A stretch of 43,577 nucleotides of DNA from Thermoplasmata archaeon (GCA_020696395.1 JAEHCN010000004.1:1-43577); one strand, 5' to 3'; shown: positions 1 through 7,581, counted from the first letter of the stretch. Notes: generated from the letters alone by a model not told the origin. Numbers and translations are program-made.

Positions 1-2
1 TC

Positions 3-533
3 AGCATGACCTCGATCTGCGCGGAGTACCGCAACAGGGGCTACTTCAAGCTCCTTGCGACGACCAGGATAGCGAAATGGGAGTGGCTCGTGTCCAAGTT
101 CATATTCTTCACGCTCCTGCTGATCGGGTCCCTCCTGGTCACATATGCCGTGGGGATAGCCGTGTTCAACATGGAATCGTCCCTGACACTGGTCTCTTTC
201 GTTCTGATTGCCGCGGGTGCTTTCCTGTTCGTGTCCATGGGCATGCTCCTGGGGGTCGTCATCAGGGATCCGGAGTCGGGAGCCGCAGCCGCCAACGCGA
301 TAGGCTTCCCGATGATGTTCCTGTCCGGTGCGTTCTTCCCGCTGGAATCCATGCCCGAGTACCTCCAACTTATCGCGAAGGTGCTTCCTCTGACCTACCT
401 GAATGAAGGCCTGAGAGACACGATGGTGTACTCGAACAACGAGAGCGCGTTCGTCAACCTCGCGGTCGTGGTCGCCCTCGGCCTGGTGTTCTTCGTGCTC
501 GCCAGTCGACTCATGTCCTGGAAGGAGAAGTGA
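3..533 (+). CDS. ABC-2 type transporter permease, C-terminal part (5' truncated by window)
   Basis: Membrane subunit of an ABC-2 family exporter; the reading frame is open to the left edge, so the N-terminus is missing. The visible 176 residues contain about four hydrophobic helices, including the typical family segment with the AIGFPMMFLSGAFFPLESMP motif just before the last extracellular region, followed by a final helix and a short basic tail (SRLMSWKEK). This motif is characteristic of permeases that work with a separate ATPase to export drugs, lipids or polysaccharides. The substrate cannot be told from sequence, and the ATPase is presumably upstream. The gene ends 92 nt before the kamA start, with a TATA-like stretch between them, so the two are probably transcribed separately. 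Confidence 0.85.
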   Translation, partial: SMTSICAEYRNRGYFKLLATTRIAKWEWLVSKFIFFTLLLIGSLLVTYAVGIAVFNMESSLTLVSFVLIAAGAFLFVSMGMLLGVVIRDPESGAAAANAIGFPMMFLSGAFFPLESMPEYLQLIAKVLPLTYLNEGLRDTMVYSNNESAFVNLAVVVALGLVFFVLASRLMSWKEK

Positions 534-565
534 GTCCCCGGACGATTGCGTGTCCAAGGGCCGCA

Positions 566-582
566 CTTACTCTAAATAGGGG
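566..582 (+). promoter_or_regulatory. Putative TATA box of the kamA-family gene
   Basis: The AT-rich stretch TTACTCTAAATAGG lies about 55 nt before the ATG at 626, in otherwise GC-rich DNA. A start of transcription 25 nt downstream would leave a leader of roughly 25 nt containing the GGAGG at 614-618. This is inference from position and composition only. Confidence 0.35.
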
Positions 583-625
583 AACCCTATATCCTCGTAG
601 AAATGGGCCATTTGGAGGGTCGGTC

Positions 626-1921
626 ATGAGAAATTACAGGGACATACCACTCTGGAAAAAGGTCAGCCCGAAGCAATGGGCTGACTGGAAGTGGCAGGTA
701 AGGAACAGAATAACCGATGTTGACACGCTGGCCAAGGTCATCAACCTGACTGCTGAGGAGCGGGAGGAGATAGCCAACTCGACCAAGCATCTCAGGATGG
801 CGATAACGCCGTACTACGCTACTCTCATGGACCCTGACAACCCCGAGTGTCCAGTGAGGAGACAGGCGGTCCCGACGAGCAACGAGCTCCACATCTCCAA
901 GGACGACATGGAGGACACCGTCGGAGAGACCACCGACGCCCCGCACGAGGGGCTGACGCACAGGTATCCCGACAGGGTGCTTCTCCTAATCACGGACCAG
1001 TGCAGCATGTACTGCAGGCATTGCTGCAGGCGGAGGATCGTGGGGATCACGGACCGCGCGCGCTCGTGGGAGGAGATCAAGGCCGGAATCGACTACGTGC
1101 GCCGAACCCCTCAGGTCAGGGACGTGCTGCTCTCCGGCGGCGATCCGCTGTTGGTGTCCGACGCGCTTCTGGAGAAAGTACTCCGCGAGCTCAGGAAGAT
1201 CAAGCATGTAGAGATCATCCGCCTCGGTTCGAGGACCCCCGTCGTGCTGCCGCAGAGGATCACCCCAGGTCTGGTGAAGATGTTGAGAAAGTACCATCCC
1301 GTCTGGCTGAATGTGCACTTCAACCATCCGAACGAGGTGACACCCGCCTCCAAGAGGGCGGTCGAGATGATTGCCGATGCCGGGATACCCGTCGGCAACC
1401 AGAGCGTCCTGCTGAAGGGCGTCAACGATTGCCCGACGGTGATGAAGAAGCTGTGCCAAGACCTCGTCAACATCCGCTGCAGGCCGTACTACATCTATCA
1501 ATGCGACATCGCGAAAGGGCTGGAGCATTTCCGGACGGCGACGGCGAAAGGTATCGAGATAATCGAGCACATGAGAGGCCACACATCCGGCTTCGCTGTG
1601 CCTGAGTTCGTGATAGACGCTCCGACCGGCGGAGGGAAGATACCTGTCGGTCCGCAGTACCTGATATCGATGTCCGACAAACGCGTCATACTACGGAACT
1701 ACGAAGGCGGCATTTTCCAGTTCCCGGAGGTCGAGGGCGACCGCACCAGCAGGTGCCCGTTCGGCTGCACGCTCTGCAAGGACCTGAGCCACCTGGAGTC
1801 CGTCGAAGGCGTCGCGGGCGTGCTGTCCGGGAAGAAACTGTGCCTTATACCCGAGGGCACGATCAGGGCCGAGCGCAGGAAGGCCTACGAAAAGAAGCCC
1901 CCGAAGTGCGGCGAGTGCTGA
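626..1921 (+). CDS. kamA: Lysine 2,3-aminomutase family radical SAM enzyme (KamA/AblA type)
   Basis: A 431-residue PLP- and SAM-dependent aminomutase; the family converts L-lysine to L-beta-lysine. The radical SAM cysteines are C126, C130 and C133 in CSMYCRHC. The glycine-rich SAM/PLP region SGGDPLLVSD follows, and the PLP-lysine loop is DAPTGGGKIP. The aspartates in YQCD and FVIDAP match those that hold the substrate side-chain amino group in the clostridial enzyme, so lysine is the likely substrate. C-terminal cysteines C377, C381 and C384 plus a terminal CGEC are probably structural metal ligands. I chose the ATG at 626 over an upstream in-frame start at 530 because it has GGAGG just before it and matches the family N-terminus. 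No AblB acetyltransferase (Nε-acetyl-beta-lysine osmolyte) is adjacent, so osmolyte versus catabolic use is open. The gene is convergent with dph6. Confidence 0.9.
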   Translation: MRNYRDIPLWKKVSPKQWADWKWQVRNRITDVDTLAKVINLTAEEREEIANSTKHLRMAITPYYATLMDPDNPECPVRRQAVPTSNELHISKDDMEDTVGETTDAPHEGLTHRYPDRVLLLITDQCSMYCRHCCRRRIVGITDRARSWEEIKAGIDYVRRTPQVRDVLLSGGDPLLVSDALLEKVLRELRKIKHVEIIRLGSRTPVVLPQRITPGLVKMLRKYHPVWLNVHFNHPNEVTPASKRAVEMIADAGIPVGNQSVLLKGVNDCPTVMKKLCQDLVNIRCRPYYIYQCDIAKGLEHFRTATAKGIEIIEHMRGHTSGFAVPEFVIDAPTGGGKIPVGPQYLISMSDKRVILRNYEGGIFQFPEVEGDRTSRCPFGCTLCKDLSHLESVEGVAGVLSGKKLCLIPEGTIRAERRKAYEKKPPKCGEC

Positions 1922-1939
1922 TCCATCCCTGGTCGGATG

Positions 1940-2617
1940 TCATGTGCGTTCATCGATCAGCGAAGCCTCTCTGATGACGAACGTGCCGGAATCCCGCGAG
2001 ACCAGTTTCTCCGCTCGGTCTATCCTTATGCCGCTCCTGAAGGCCGGGCCGTCGGTGACGAACGTCTCGATCTCCCCGCCTTCGCCCGACACGCTGAGCC
2101 TGTGTTCATCCCCGATCCCGCAGAGTTCCCGGAACGCCTGCTGGTCAATCTCCCTTCCAAGCCACCCCTCGTCGAGGCCGTGGGCATAGGTTCCCGAGAC
2201 GATGACCCTGAAGCCCGCGTCCAGCATGTCTTTGAACACCATCCGCTGGTCCTTACGCCAGAGGGGGGAGAACAACGGTTTTCCCAGTCTGTGGCAGATA
2301 TCGTTGATACGCGACCATTGGTAGTCGGAGGCGATGGCCCCTGAGACGAATCCGTCGACGTCCTCATCCGCCATCAACCGCTCGAGGTCCGCTAGCTCCG
2401 TCTCCTGCTCGCAGTCGCTCTCGGTCGTCCTGATGTCGATCCCGAGCGCGTCAGCCTGGAGCGTCGTCCATCGTATGTTGGGACAGTGGTACATGTACGA
2501 GTCATCGGTGGTCGGGCATACCGTGAGCAGTCTCACGACCTCCCAGCCCTGCTGTTGGAGCAGGTACAGCGCGTATGTCGAGTCCTTCCCACCTGAGAAC
2601 AGCGCGGAGATCCTCAT
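1940..2617 (-). CDS. dph6: Diphthine-ammonia ligase Dph6 (ATP-pyrophosphatase fold)
   Basis: A 225-residue member of the alpha-hydrolase/PP-loop family (COG2102) that catalyses the last amidation step of diphthamide synthesis on elongation factor 2. The N-terminal PP-loop ATP site is FSGGKDST at residues 7-14. The second family signature, GEGGEIETFV, lies near residues 176-185, and SPLWRKDQ in the middle is also typical. Length and motif order match archaeal single-domain Dph6. The gene runs opposite to kamA (18-nt gap at their 3' ends) and divergently from the small zinc-ribbon gene; about 72 nt separate the two divergent starts and must hold both promoters. Confidence 0.9.
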   Translation of the reverse strand: MRISALFSGGKDSTYALYLLQQQGWEVVRLLTVCPTTDDSYMYHCPNIRWTTLQADALGIDIRTTESDCEQETELADLERLMADEDVDGFVSGAIASDYQWSRINDICHRLGKPLFSPLWRKDQRMVFKDMLDAGFRVIVSGTYAHGLDEGWLGREIDQQAFRELCGIGDEHRLSVSGEGGEIETFVTDGPAFRSGIRIDRAEKLVSRDSGTFVIREASLIDERT

Positions 2618-2689
2618 CGATTCACGGCCCTGATATTGTCCGTGGTCGACATAACTCTTTCAGCGGTTCGCTCCTCCCGGATTGCGTTT

Positions 2690-2917
2690 ATGTATCAGCA
2701 TGCCAATGCATACGACGTGTATTACTGTCCGAAGTGCGACCGCAGCATCTCGAAGGAGCAGCTCCTCGAGATAGACACGGAGCTGAGGGAGCGGTTCGGT
2801 AGAAGCTGTCTGCCTAGCTTGAAATGCCCCGTGTGTGAGACGGGTTTCATAGACCTGGAGAGGATCGAGCCTGGAGGAGAGAGGCATGTCGGAGAGGTCC
2901 GGAGGAAGCAAGCGTAA
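2690..2917 (+). CDS. Small zinc-ribbon protein, overlaps the creatininase-family gene
   Basis: A 75-residue protein of unknown function with two CxxC knuckles, CPKC near residue 11 and CPVC near residue 46, separated by about 30 residues, as in a single zinc ribbon. The ATG at 2690 is preferred because the TTG alternative at 2636 would add 18 residues lacking family character and would fall in the divergent promoter region. The stop at 2915-2917 lies 32 nt inside the next gene in another frame, so the two are very probably co-translated. It could be a nucleic-acid-binding or a metal-handling protein; the sequence does not decide. Confidence 0.65.
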   Translation: MYQHANAYDVYYCPKCDRSISKEQLLEIDTELRERFGRSCLPSLKCPVCETGFIDLERIEPGGERHVGEVRRKQA

Positions 2918-3665
2918 CATAGATGAGCTGACGAGCCCCGAGTTCGCAGCACTCGTCAAGGGGAACCCGCTCGTGATACTGCCGATAGGGGCCACAGAGG
3001 AGCACGGCTCTCACCTTCCGCTCGGGACTGATTCGATGCAGTGCGAGGAGGTCGTGTCGAGGGTCGCCGACGAGTTCGGCGCCCTCGTACTGCCCGCTGT
3101 AAGATATGGCGAGTGCAGGACGACTAGGAACTTCCCGGGGACGCTGTCCCTTAGGTCCGAGACAGTCCAGTCACTGGTGGTCGACATCGTTGGCGAGCTG
3201 GCCAGGAACGGCGTCAGGAGGGTCCTCGTCCTGTCGGGCCACGCCGGTAGCGGACACATGGCCGCTATCCGGCTTGGGGTCCAGAGGGTCGTGGGGGACC
3301 ATCCCGAACTAAAGGTGATGGTGCTCTCCGACTACGACATCGCGTACGACCTCGCCGGGAAGGAGTTCCCCAGGGATGACGGCCACGCCGGGCAGATCGA
3401 GACGTCAAGGATGCTGGGCATAAGGCCGGACCTGGTGGGCCGAACACGACCGGTCGGAAAGACCCGTCCTCCGAAGTACATGATACTGAGCGACCCCGAG
3501 AGGCACATACCCACGGGCGTTATGGGCGACCCCAGAGGTTCATCGGCAGAGAAGGGAGTGCGGATCGACAAGTACATCGCGGAGAACCTCTGCGAGTCCG
3601 TAGCGCGCAATTTCGGCCTCAGGAAGGCGAAAGGTAGGACGAGAGGCAGGAGCCCTAGGAGTTGA
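2886..3665 (+). CDS. Creatininase-family metal-dependent amidohydrolase (possibly ArfB-like)
   Basis: A 259-residue member of the creatininase fold. The dinuclear metal site is readable: E38 and H40 in TEEHGSHLP, D49 in GTD, a histidine in the SGHAGSGH segment, and a glutamate in GHAGQIETS. In archaea, members of this family include the formamide hydrolase ArfB, which removes a formyl group in riboflavin/F420 precursor synthesis, while bacterial members act on creatinine or mature peptide cofactors. The sequence alone does not separate these, and no flavin gene lies nearby. The start ATG at 2886 overlaps the preceding zinc-ribbon gene by 32 nt; rpiA follows after 4 nt, so this is one operon. 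Confidence 0.8.
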   Translation: MSERSGGSKRNIDELTSPEFAALVKGNPLVILPIGATEEHGSHLPLGTDSMQCEEVVSRVADEFGALVLPAVRYGECRTTRNFPGTLSLRSETVQSLVVDIVGELARNGVRRVLVLSGHAGSGHMAAIRLGVQRVVGDHPELKVMVLSDYDIAYDLAGKEFPRDDGHAGQIETSRMLGIRPDLVGRTRPVGKTRPPKYMILSDPERHIPTGVMGDPRGSSAEKGVRIDKYIAENLCESVARNFGLRKAKGRTRGRSPRS

Positions 3666-3669
3666 TCTG

Positions 3670-4362
3670 TTGGACCTGAAGGAGATGGCGGCAAGAGAAG
3701 CTGTGAAGTACGTCGAGGACGGAATGGTCATTGGCCTGGGGAGCGGTTCCACGGCGAACAAGGCGATACAGCTCATAGGTCAGAGGATCAAAGAGGAAGA
3801 GATCGAGGTCGTCGGGATACCCACCTCGACCGGGTCGGACCTGCTCGGCCGCGCTGTCGGCATCCGAATGGGCGAGTTGGACGACCATCCGCAGGTCGAC
3901 CTGACCATAGACGGCGCCGACGAGGTGGACCCGAGCCTGAACCTCGTCAAGGGACTCGGAGGCGCCCTAGTGCGCGAGAAGATCGTCGCGGCGTCATCCA
4001 ATGTCGAGATGATTGTGGTCGACGATTCCAAGATGGTGGACTATCTGTGCCAGAAGTCTCCCCTCCCCGTGGAGATAGTCACATACTCTCGAAAGAGCAC
4101 CATGCGGAAGCTTGCTGCCCTGGGCTGCGTTCCGGAGTTGCGCATGACCGAGGACGAGCCTTTCGTCAGCGACAACCTCAACTACATCGTGCACTGCAGG
4201 TTCGGACGGATAGACGACCCGAGGGCCATGGAAGCGGAGATATGCATGACACCAGGAGTGGTGGACTGCGGCCTGTTCATCGGCCTGGCCAGCAAAGTCA
4301 TAGTTGCGTCGGCCGAGGGTGTGAGAATCCTCGAGCGGGCAGAACGGTCGTACGAGGAGTGA
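3670..4362 (+). CDS. rpiA: Ribose-5-phosphate isomerase A
   Basis: A 230-residue RpiA that interconverts ribulose 5-phosphate and ribose 5-phosphate in the non-oxidative pentose phosphate pathway. Typical motifs are GLGSGSTANK near residues 23-32 (phosphate loop), TIDGADEVDPSLNLVKG near residue 80, GGALVREK with the catalytic region, and DDSKMVDYL. The start is a TTG at 3670, 4 nt after the preceding stop; the protein begins LDLKEMAAREAV, which fits the family. Together with the transketolase halves and transaldolase 9-12 kb downstream it gives the cell most of a route from glycolytic intermediates to ribose phosphate. Confidence 0.95.
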   Translation: MDLKEMAAREAVKYVEDGMVIGLGSGSTANKAIQLIGQRIKEEEIEVVGIPTSTGSDLLGRAVGIRMGELDDHPQVDLTIDGADEVDPSLNLVKGLGGALVREKIVAASSNVEMIVVDDSKMVDYLCQKSPLPVEIVTYSRKSTMRKLAALGCVPELRMTEDEPFVSDNLNYIVHCRFGRIDDPRAMEAEICMTPGVVDCGLFIGLASKVIVASAEGVRILERAERSYEE

Positions 4363-4370
4363 GATCCGGT

Positions 4371-4736
4371 CTACTTCGCGATCTCCTTGAGATGCTTGAT
4401 GTTGCTCTCGATCGATTCGATCTTCTTCTTCTCCTCCGCCTCGATCGTCTCGATGATCTTCTCAAAAGGTATTGCGAGTTTGTTGGAGTGGACTGGCCTT
4501 CCCTTTCCCTCCTTCTTTATGTCTCGCTTGGACACCCACTTCCTCCTGCGGAGATCCTGCATGGCTATGGACACTTCGGGCTGTCTAAGCCCCGTCGCGC
4601 TCTCGATCTCGACAGACGTCGTCTCCTCCTTCTTCCTGAGGTAGACCAGAGTCTTGGCCATGTTCTTGGACAGGCCCGTGCGCATGAGAAGCTCAACGAG
4701 CGTTTCGTCCTTTTTCGTGAGACCCTTGTCTGTCAT
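4371..4736 (-). CDS. Winged-helix transcriptional regulator with C-terminal coiled coil
   Basis: A 121-residue DNA-binding protein. Residues about 15-75 form a TrmB/ArsR-like winged helix (helices in LSKNMAKTLVYLRKKEE and TSVEIESATGLRQPEVSIAM, wing in KWVSKRDIKKEGKGRP). Residues about 85-121 are a charged coiled coil (EAEEKKKIESIESNIKHL) likely used for dimerisation. It resembles archaeal predicted regulators of the COG4738 type; its targets are unknown. It converges on rpiA with an 8-nt gap and is divergent from the eL42 operon, sharing an AT-rich promoter region, so it could regulate that operon or itself. Confidence 0.8.
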   Translation of the reverse strand: MTDKGLTKKDETLVELLMRTGLSKNMAKTLVYLRKKEETTSVEIESATGLRQPEVSIAMQDLRRRKWVSKRDIKKEGKGRPVHSNKLAIPFEKIIETIEAEEKKKIESIESNIKHLKEIAK

Positions 4737-4749
4737 ATTTAGTGCCTAG

Positions 4750-4781
4750 CCAATTATTTATTACGTTATATTTATTGTTTA
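4750..4781 (-). promoter_or_regulatory. AT-rich promoter of the winged-helix regulator
   Basis: On the minus strand this stretch reads AAACAATAAATATAACG followed by AATAAATAATTGG, both TATA-like. Transcription starting about 25 nt downstream would begin almost at the ATG (4736), implying a near-leaderless mRNA. Confidence 0.5.
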
Positions 4782-4893
4782 CCATTAGAATGTGATTGTA
4801 CTATAAGTATCCCCGAGAAAATCCGACTGGCAAATCGTCGTTGAGTCTTTTAGTGCGCTGGACGGGGTGTGGCTGTCCACAGGAAACCGGCAA

Positions 4894-4908
4894 TGCTTTA
4901 ATATGAGT
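4894..4908 (+). promoter_or_regulatory. TATA box of the eL42-eS27-aIF2alpha-Nop10-PAC2 operon
   Basis: TGCTTTAATATGAG lies about 50 nt before the eL42 ATG at 4951. A start of transcription 25 nt downstream would leave a leader of roughly 20-25 nt. The same TGCTTTA-TAT pattern recurs before the solute-binding protein gene at 26910. Confidence 0.5.
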
Positions 4909-4950
4909 TTCCGCTTACTCGTCAAATGTCCCACAGGGTCGCTGATTGAT

Positions 4951-5232
4951 ATGAAGAGACCGAGAGTTGTTAAAGGCTACTGTCCGAAATGCAAGAAACA
5001 CACGGACCAGGAGCTGGAGCGAGTCAAGACGAAGCCGAGGAGCGAGCTCAAGTGGGGACAGAGGAGATACCGCAAGGCCACATCTGGTTATGGCGGTTTC
5101 CCTAGGCCCAAGTACGAGGGCCGGCAGAAGCCGACCACACGGGTCAACCTTCGCTACAGATGCAAGACATGCAAGAAGGCCTACCAGAGACCCGGCATAA
5201 GAGCGAAGATTTTCGAACTCAAGGAGGCGTGA
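4951..5232 (+). CDS. rpl44e: Large ribosomal subunit protein eL42 (L44e)
   Basis: A 93-residue ribosomal protein of the normal archaeal length. It begins MKRPRVVKGYCPKCKKHT and contains two CxxC pairs, CPKC near residue 12 and CKTC near residue 72, that form the structural zinc site. The basic middle (KWGQRRYRKATSGYGGFPRP) contacts 23S rRNA near the E site. An in-frame start at 4867 would add 28 residues foreign to the family and lies upstream of the TATA box, so it is rejected. It is the first gene of the translation operon; eS27 follows after 3 nt. Confidence 0.97.
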   Translation: MKRPRVVKGYCPKCKKHTDQELERVKTKPRSELKWGQRRYRKATSGYGGFPRPKYEGRQKPTTRVNLRYRCKTCKKAYQRPGIRAKIFELKEA

Positions 5233-5235
5233 CGA

Positions 5236-5421
5236 ATGAACGCCATCCCGTCTCCCAAGAGCAAGTTCATCGCCGTGAAGTGTCAGGACTGCGGCAACGA
5301 GCAGACGGCCTTCAACAAGCCCGCGACCCACGTGAAGTGCCACGTATGTGGCGCCACCCTGATCAAGCCCACGGGTGGCAAGGGCGAGGTGAGAGGAGAG
5401 TCGCTCGGAGAGGTAAAGTGA
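5236..5421 (+). CDS. rps27e: Small ribosomal subunit protein eS27
   Basis: A 61-residue zinc-ribbon ribosomal protein. The sequence starts [20 protein letters not shown] and has the C-x2-C ... C-x2-C arrangement (CQDC near 16, CHVC near 35) followed by [12 protein letters not shown], exactly as in archaeal eS27. It lies 3 nt after eL42, and its TGA shares one base with the ATG of the aIF2-alpha gene (TGATG), so translation is probably coupled. eL42-eS27-aIF2alpha-Nop10 is a conserved archaeal gene order. Confidence 0.97.
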   Translation: MNAIPSPKSKFIAVKCQDCGNEQTAFNKPATHVKCHVCGATLIKPTGGKGEVRGESLGEVK

Positions 5422-6206
5422 TGCTTCGGAAGGCCGATTTTCCGGAAGTCGGAGACCTGGTCCTGTGCAGCGTCCAGAACGTGAAGAACTTCGGCGCGTT
5501 CGTCACCCTCGACGAGTTTCAGAACCGTGAGGGGTTCATACATGTCCGGGATGTGGCGACCGGCTGGGTGAAGTACATACGCGACCACGTCCGCGAAGGA
5601 CAGAAGGTCGTGTGCAGGGTTCTTGGCGTCGATGCCGACAAGGGTCACATCGACCTCTCCCTGAAGCAGGTGAACGACCACCAGCGCAGGGAGAAGGTAC
5701 AGGAGTGGAAGAACGAGAAGAAGGCCGAGAAGCTCCTGGAGATGGCTGGAAGCAAGATCGACAAGTCTCTAGATGATTCGTATACTGAGGTCGGCGACAA
5801 ACTGCTCGAGGAGTTCGGGACGCTCTACGGGGCGTTCGAGGCGACGGCAGTCGACCAGGGCGTTCTGAAGGGTCTCGGCGTTGACAAGAAGTGGGTCGAC
5901 GCGCTATCGTCCATCGCGAACGAGAGCATCCAGCTTCCGTCGGTGACGATTGGCGGACTGATAGAGGTAACCAGCCCCGCCCCGGACGGGATAGACCGGA
6001 TCCGCGAGTCGCTCGAGTCCGGGCTCAAGGGCGATGTGGCTGAGATCGACATCCATTACCTCGGGGCACCGCGATACAGGCTGACTGTGACAGCCGAGGA
6101 CTACAAGATCGCCGAGGAGGAGTTGAAGGCCGCGATCGACAGGATCGTCGGTTCCATTGAGGGGAGCGGTGGCGCTGCCACTTTCAAGAGGAAGGAGGAG
6201 ACGTGA
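5421..6206 (+). CDS. eif2a: Translation initiation factor aIF2, alpha subunit
   Basis: A 261-residue alpha subunit of the heterotrimeric factor that carries initiator Met-tRNA to the small ribosomal subunit. Residues about 11-85 are an S1 RNA-binding domain (GDLVLCSVQNVKNFGAFV, GFIHVRDVA, HIDLSLKQV), about 90-175 a helical domain, and about 180-261 the C-terminal alpha/beta domain that binds the gamma subunit. The start is the ATG at 5421 overlapping the eS27 stop by one base; the frame is open further upstream only within eS27 and eL42. A GTGA overlap joins it to nop10. Confidence 0.95.
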   Translation: MLRKADFPEVGDLVLCSVQNVKNFGAFVTLDEFQNREGFIHVRDVATGWVKYIRDHVREGQKVVCRVLGVDADKGHIDLSLKQVNDHQRREKVQEWKNEKKAEKLLEMAGSKIDKSLDDSYTEVGDKLLEEFGTLYGAFEATAVDQGVLKGLGVDKKWVDALSSIANESIQLPSVTIGGLIEVTSPAPDGIDRIRESLESGLKGDVAEIDIHYLGAPRYRLTVTAEDYKIAEEELKAAIDRIVGSIEGSGGAATFKRKEET

Positions 6207-6370
6207 CGAAGACCCTCCTAAGACGGTGCTCGCCCTGTCGGAGGTACACGCTGGGGGAGACATGCCCTGTCTGCGGAGGCGCAACCTTCATGCCAATTCC
6301 AGCCAAGTACTCTCCGAGCGACAAATACGGCGAGTACAGGCGCAGACTCAAGAAGGAGATGTCGGGGTAG
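6203..6370 (+). CDS. nop10: H/ACA ribonucleoprotein protein Nop10 (55 aa, GTG start)
   Basis: A 55-residue Nop10, a core subunit of H/ACA guide-RNA pseudouridine synthase particles, where it bridges Cbf5 and L7Ae. The zinc-ribbon cysteines are C9, C12, C21 and C24 (CSPCRRYTLGETCPVC), followed by the family's PAKYSPSDKYGEYRRRLKKE tail. The GTG at 6203 overlaps the aIF2-alpha TGA in a GTGA junction, so translation is coupled. The gene is easily missed because it is very short and lacks an ATG at the start. Position directly after aIF2-alpha is conserved across archaea. Confidence 0.95.
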   Translation: MTKTLLRRCSPCRRYTLGETCPVCGGATFMPIPAKYSPSDKYGEYRRRLKKEMSG

Positions 6371-6376
6371 TCAATC

Positions 6377-7135
6377 ATGGATGACGTGGTCTTGGTCTAC
6401 AAGGAGAAACCGGAGCTCAACGCCCCTATCATGGTGGAGGGTCTACCCGGCGTCGGCAACGTGGGCAAGCTGGCGGCGGAGCATTTAGTCGACCAGCTGA
6501 AGGCCGTGAAGTTCGTGGAGATATTCTCGAAATATTTCCCGCCCCAGGTCCTGGTGAGCGACTCAGGCGTGATAAGGCTGGTCAGCAACGAGATGTACTA
6601 CGTCAAGAGGCCCGACGCCGAGAACGACCTCGTGATTCTGGTGGGTGACTATCAGGGCCTGACCCCTGACGGACAGTACGAGCTCTCCGACAGGATAATG
6701 AGGATGGCCCAGGACCTTGGAGTCAAGATGATATTCACGCTCGGGGGGTACGGTCTAGGCAAGCTCATCGAGACGCCAAGGGTGTTAGGCGCCGTGACCG
6801 AGGATTCCCTCGTGGAGGAGATGAAGAAGTACGGAGTGACCTTCTCCAAGGGCGAACCTGGAAGCGGCATAGTCGGCGTGAGCGGACTACTGCTAGGCCT
6901 AGGGAAGGTGATGGGCATGCGCAGCGTCTGCCTCATGGGCGAGACCTCGGGTTACTTCGTGGATCCCAAGGCCGCACAGGCGGTACTCGAGGTGCTGTCG
7001 AAGATTCTCGAGGCGAAACTCGATTACAAAGACCTCGAGGACAAGGCCCAACAGATCGACATGCTCACATCCAAGCTGAAGGAGTCGGAGCCTCAGTCGG
7101 AGCCGAGGAAGGAAGACCTGGGCTACATCGGTTAG
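6377..7135 (+). CDS. PAC2-family protein (proteasome assembly chaperone homologue)
   Basis: A 252-residue archaeal PAC2-domain protein (COG2047 type). The core contains VEGLPGVGNVGKLAAEHLVDQ near residues 17-37, LVILVGDYQGLTPDGQYELSD, TLGGYGLGKL and GVSGLLLGLGKVMGM, the last being a typical family segment. The C-terminal 45 residues are charged and helical. Eukaryotic relatives help assemble the 20S proteasome; the archaeal role is not established. It starts 6 nt after nop10 and closes the translation operon, an arrangement seen widely in archaea. Confidence 0.88.
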   Translation: MDDVVLVYKEKPELNAPIMVEGLPGVGNVGKLAAEHLVDQLKAVKFVEIFSKYFPPQVLVSDSGVIRLVSNEMYYVKRPDAENDLVILVGDYQGLTPDGQYELSDRIMRMAQDLGVKMIFTLGGYGLGKLIETPRVLGAVTEDSLVEEMKKYGVTFSKGEPGSGIVGVSGLLLGLGKVMGMRSVCLMGETSGYFVDPKAAQAVLEVLSKILEAKLDYKDLEDKAQQIDMLTSKLKESEPQSEPRKEDLGYIG

Positions 7136-7157
7136 GTACGTGGTGCGTACTAGACTG

Positions 7158-7173
7158 GATACCTCCCGGTATC
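7158..7173. terminator. Stem-loop after the PAC2 gene
   Basis: GATACC-tccc-GGTATC forms a perfect 6-bp hairpin 22 nt after the PAC2 stop. No T-run follows on the plus strand, so it may serve as an RNA 3'-end or stability element rather than a classical terminator. Confidence 0.35.
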
Positions 7174-7175
7174 TC

Positions 7176-7195
7176 AATTAAAAATGAAAAAATAG
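7176..7195 (-). terminator. Oligo-T terminator of the RHH regulator gene
   Basis: On the minus strand this reads as two T-runs (TATTTTTTCATTTTTAATT) about 70 nt after the RHH gene stop. Archaeal RNA polymerase terminates at such T-rich tracts without needing a hairpin. Confidence 0.5.
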
Positions 7196-7263
7196 GGGGG
7201 AGGTAATCCTGATTCGGTGAGGTGAGGAAAAGAGTAGTTAGAGTGCATCCCATCCCGTTCTGA

Positions 7264-7500
7264 CTACTTCTTCAGATATTCTTCCTCGTATGCTTTTATC
7301 GTGGCTAGCGACTGTTCTGCGTGCTCGAACTTCTTCATCCTGTCGACGACCAGTTCCAGACGGGAATAGATCAGGTCCCTGATGGCCGCACGGATCGCCT
7401 CGGATCTCGACGGGAAATCGTCGATCTCCACGAGGAAGTCCAAAGCGCGAAGATGTCGTTCAGGGATTCGTATGGTTGTCTTCTCGCTCCCGCGGTTCAT
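7264..7500 (-). CDS. Ribbon-helix-helix (CopG/CdrS-like) DNA-binding protein
   Basis: A 78-residue regulator. The RHH fold is clear: beta strand KTTIRIPERHLRALDFLVE at residues 6-24, then the FPSRSEAIRAAIRDLI signature that forms the second helix of the dimer, then a charged helical tail. The ATG at 7500 is preferred to one at 7524 because the family starts just before the beta strand. Small RHH proteins of this type act as autoregulated repressors; in haloarchaea a similar one (CdrS) controls cell-division genes. Nothing here proves a specific target. AT-rich TATA candidates lie at 7583-7607 on the same strand. Confidence 0.82.
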   Translation of the reverse strand: MNRGSEKTTIRIPERHLRALDFLVEIDDFPSRSEAIRAAIRDLIYSRLELVVDRMKKFEHAEQSLATIKAYEEEYLKK

Positions 7501-7581
7501 TGCCTGTCGCCCCGTGCATAGCACGCCCTGCGCCCGACATCCTCTGTACCTCCTTTGTCTTACGTGTGTCGGACATTCCCC

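Noticed and set aside
4867-4950. Upstream in-frame start of eL42
   Set aside because: It adds 28 residues absent from the family and lies upstream of the TATA box.
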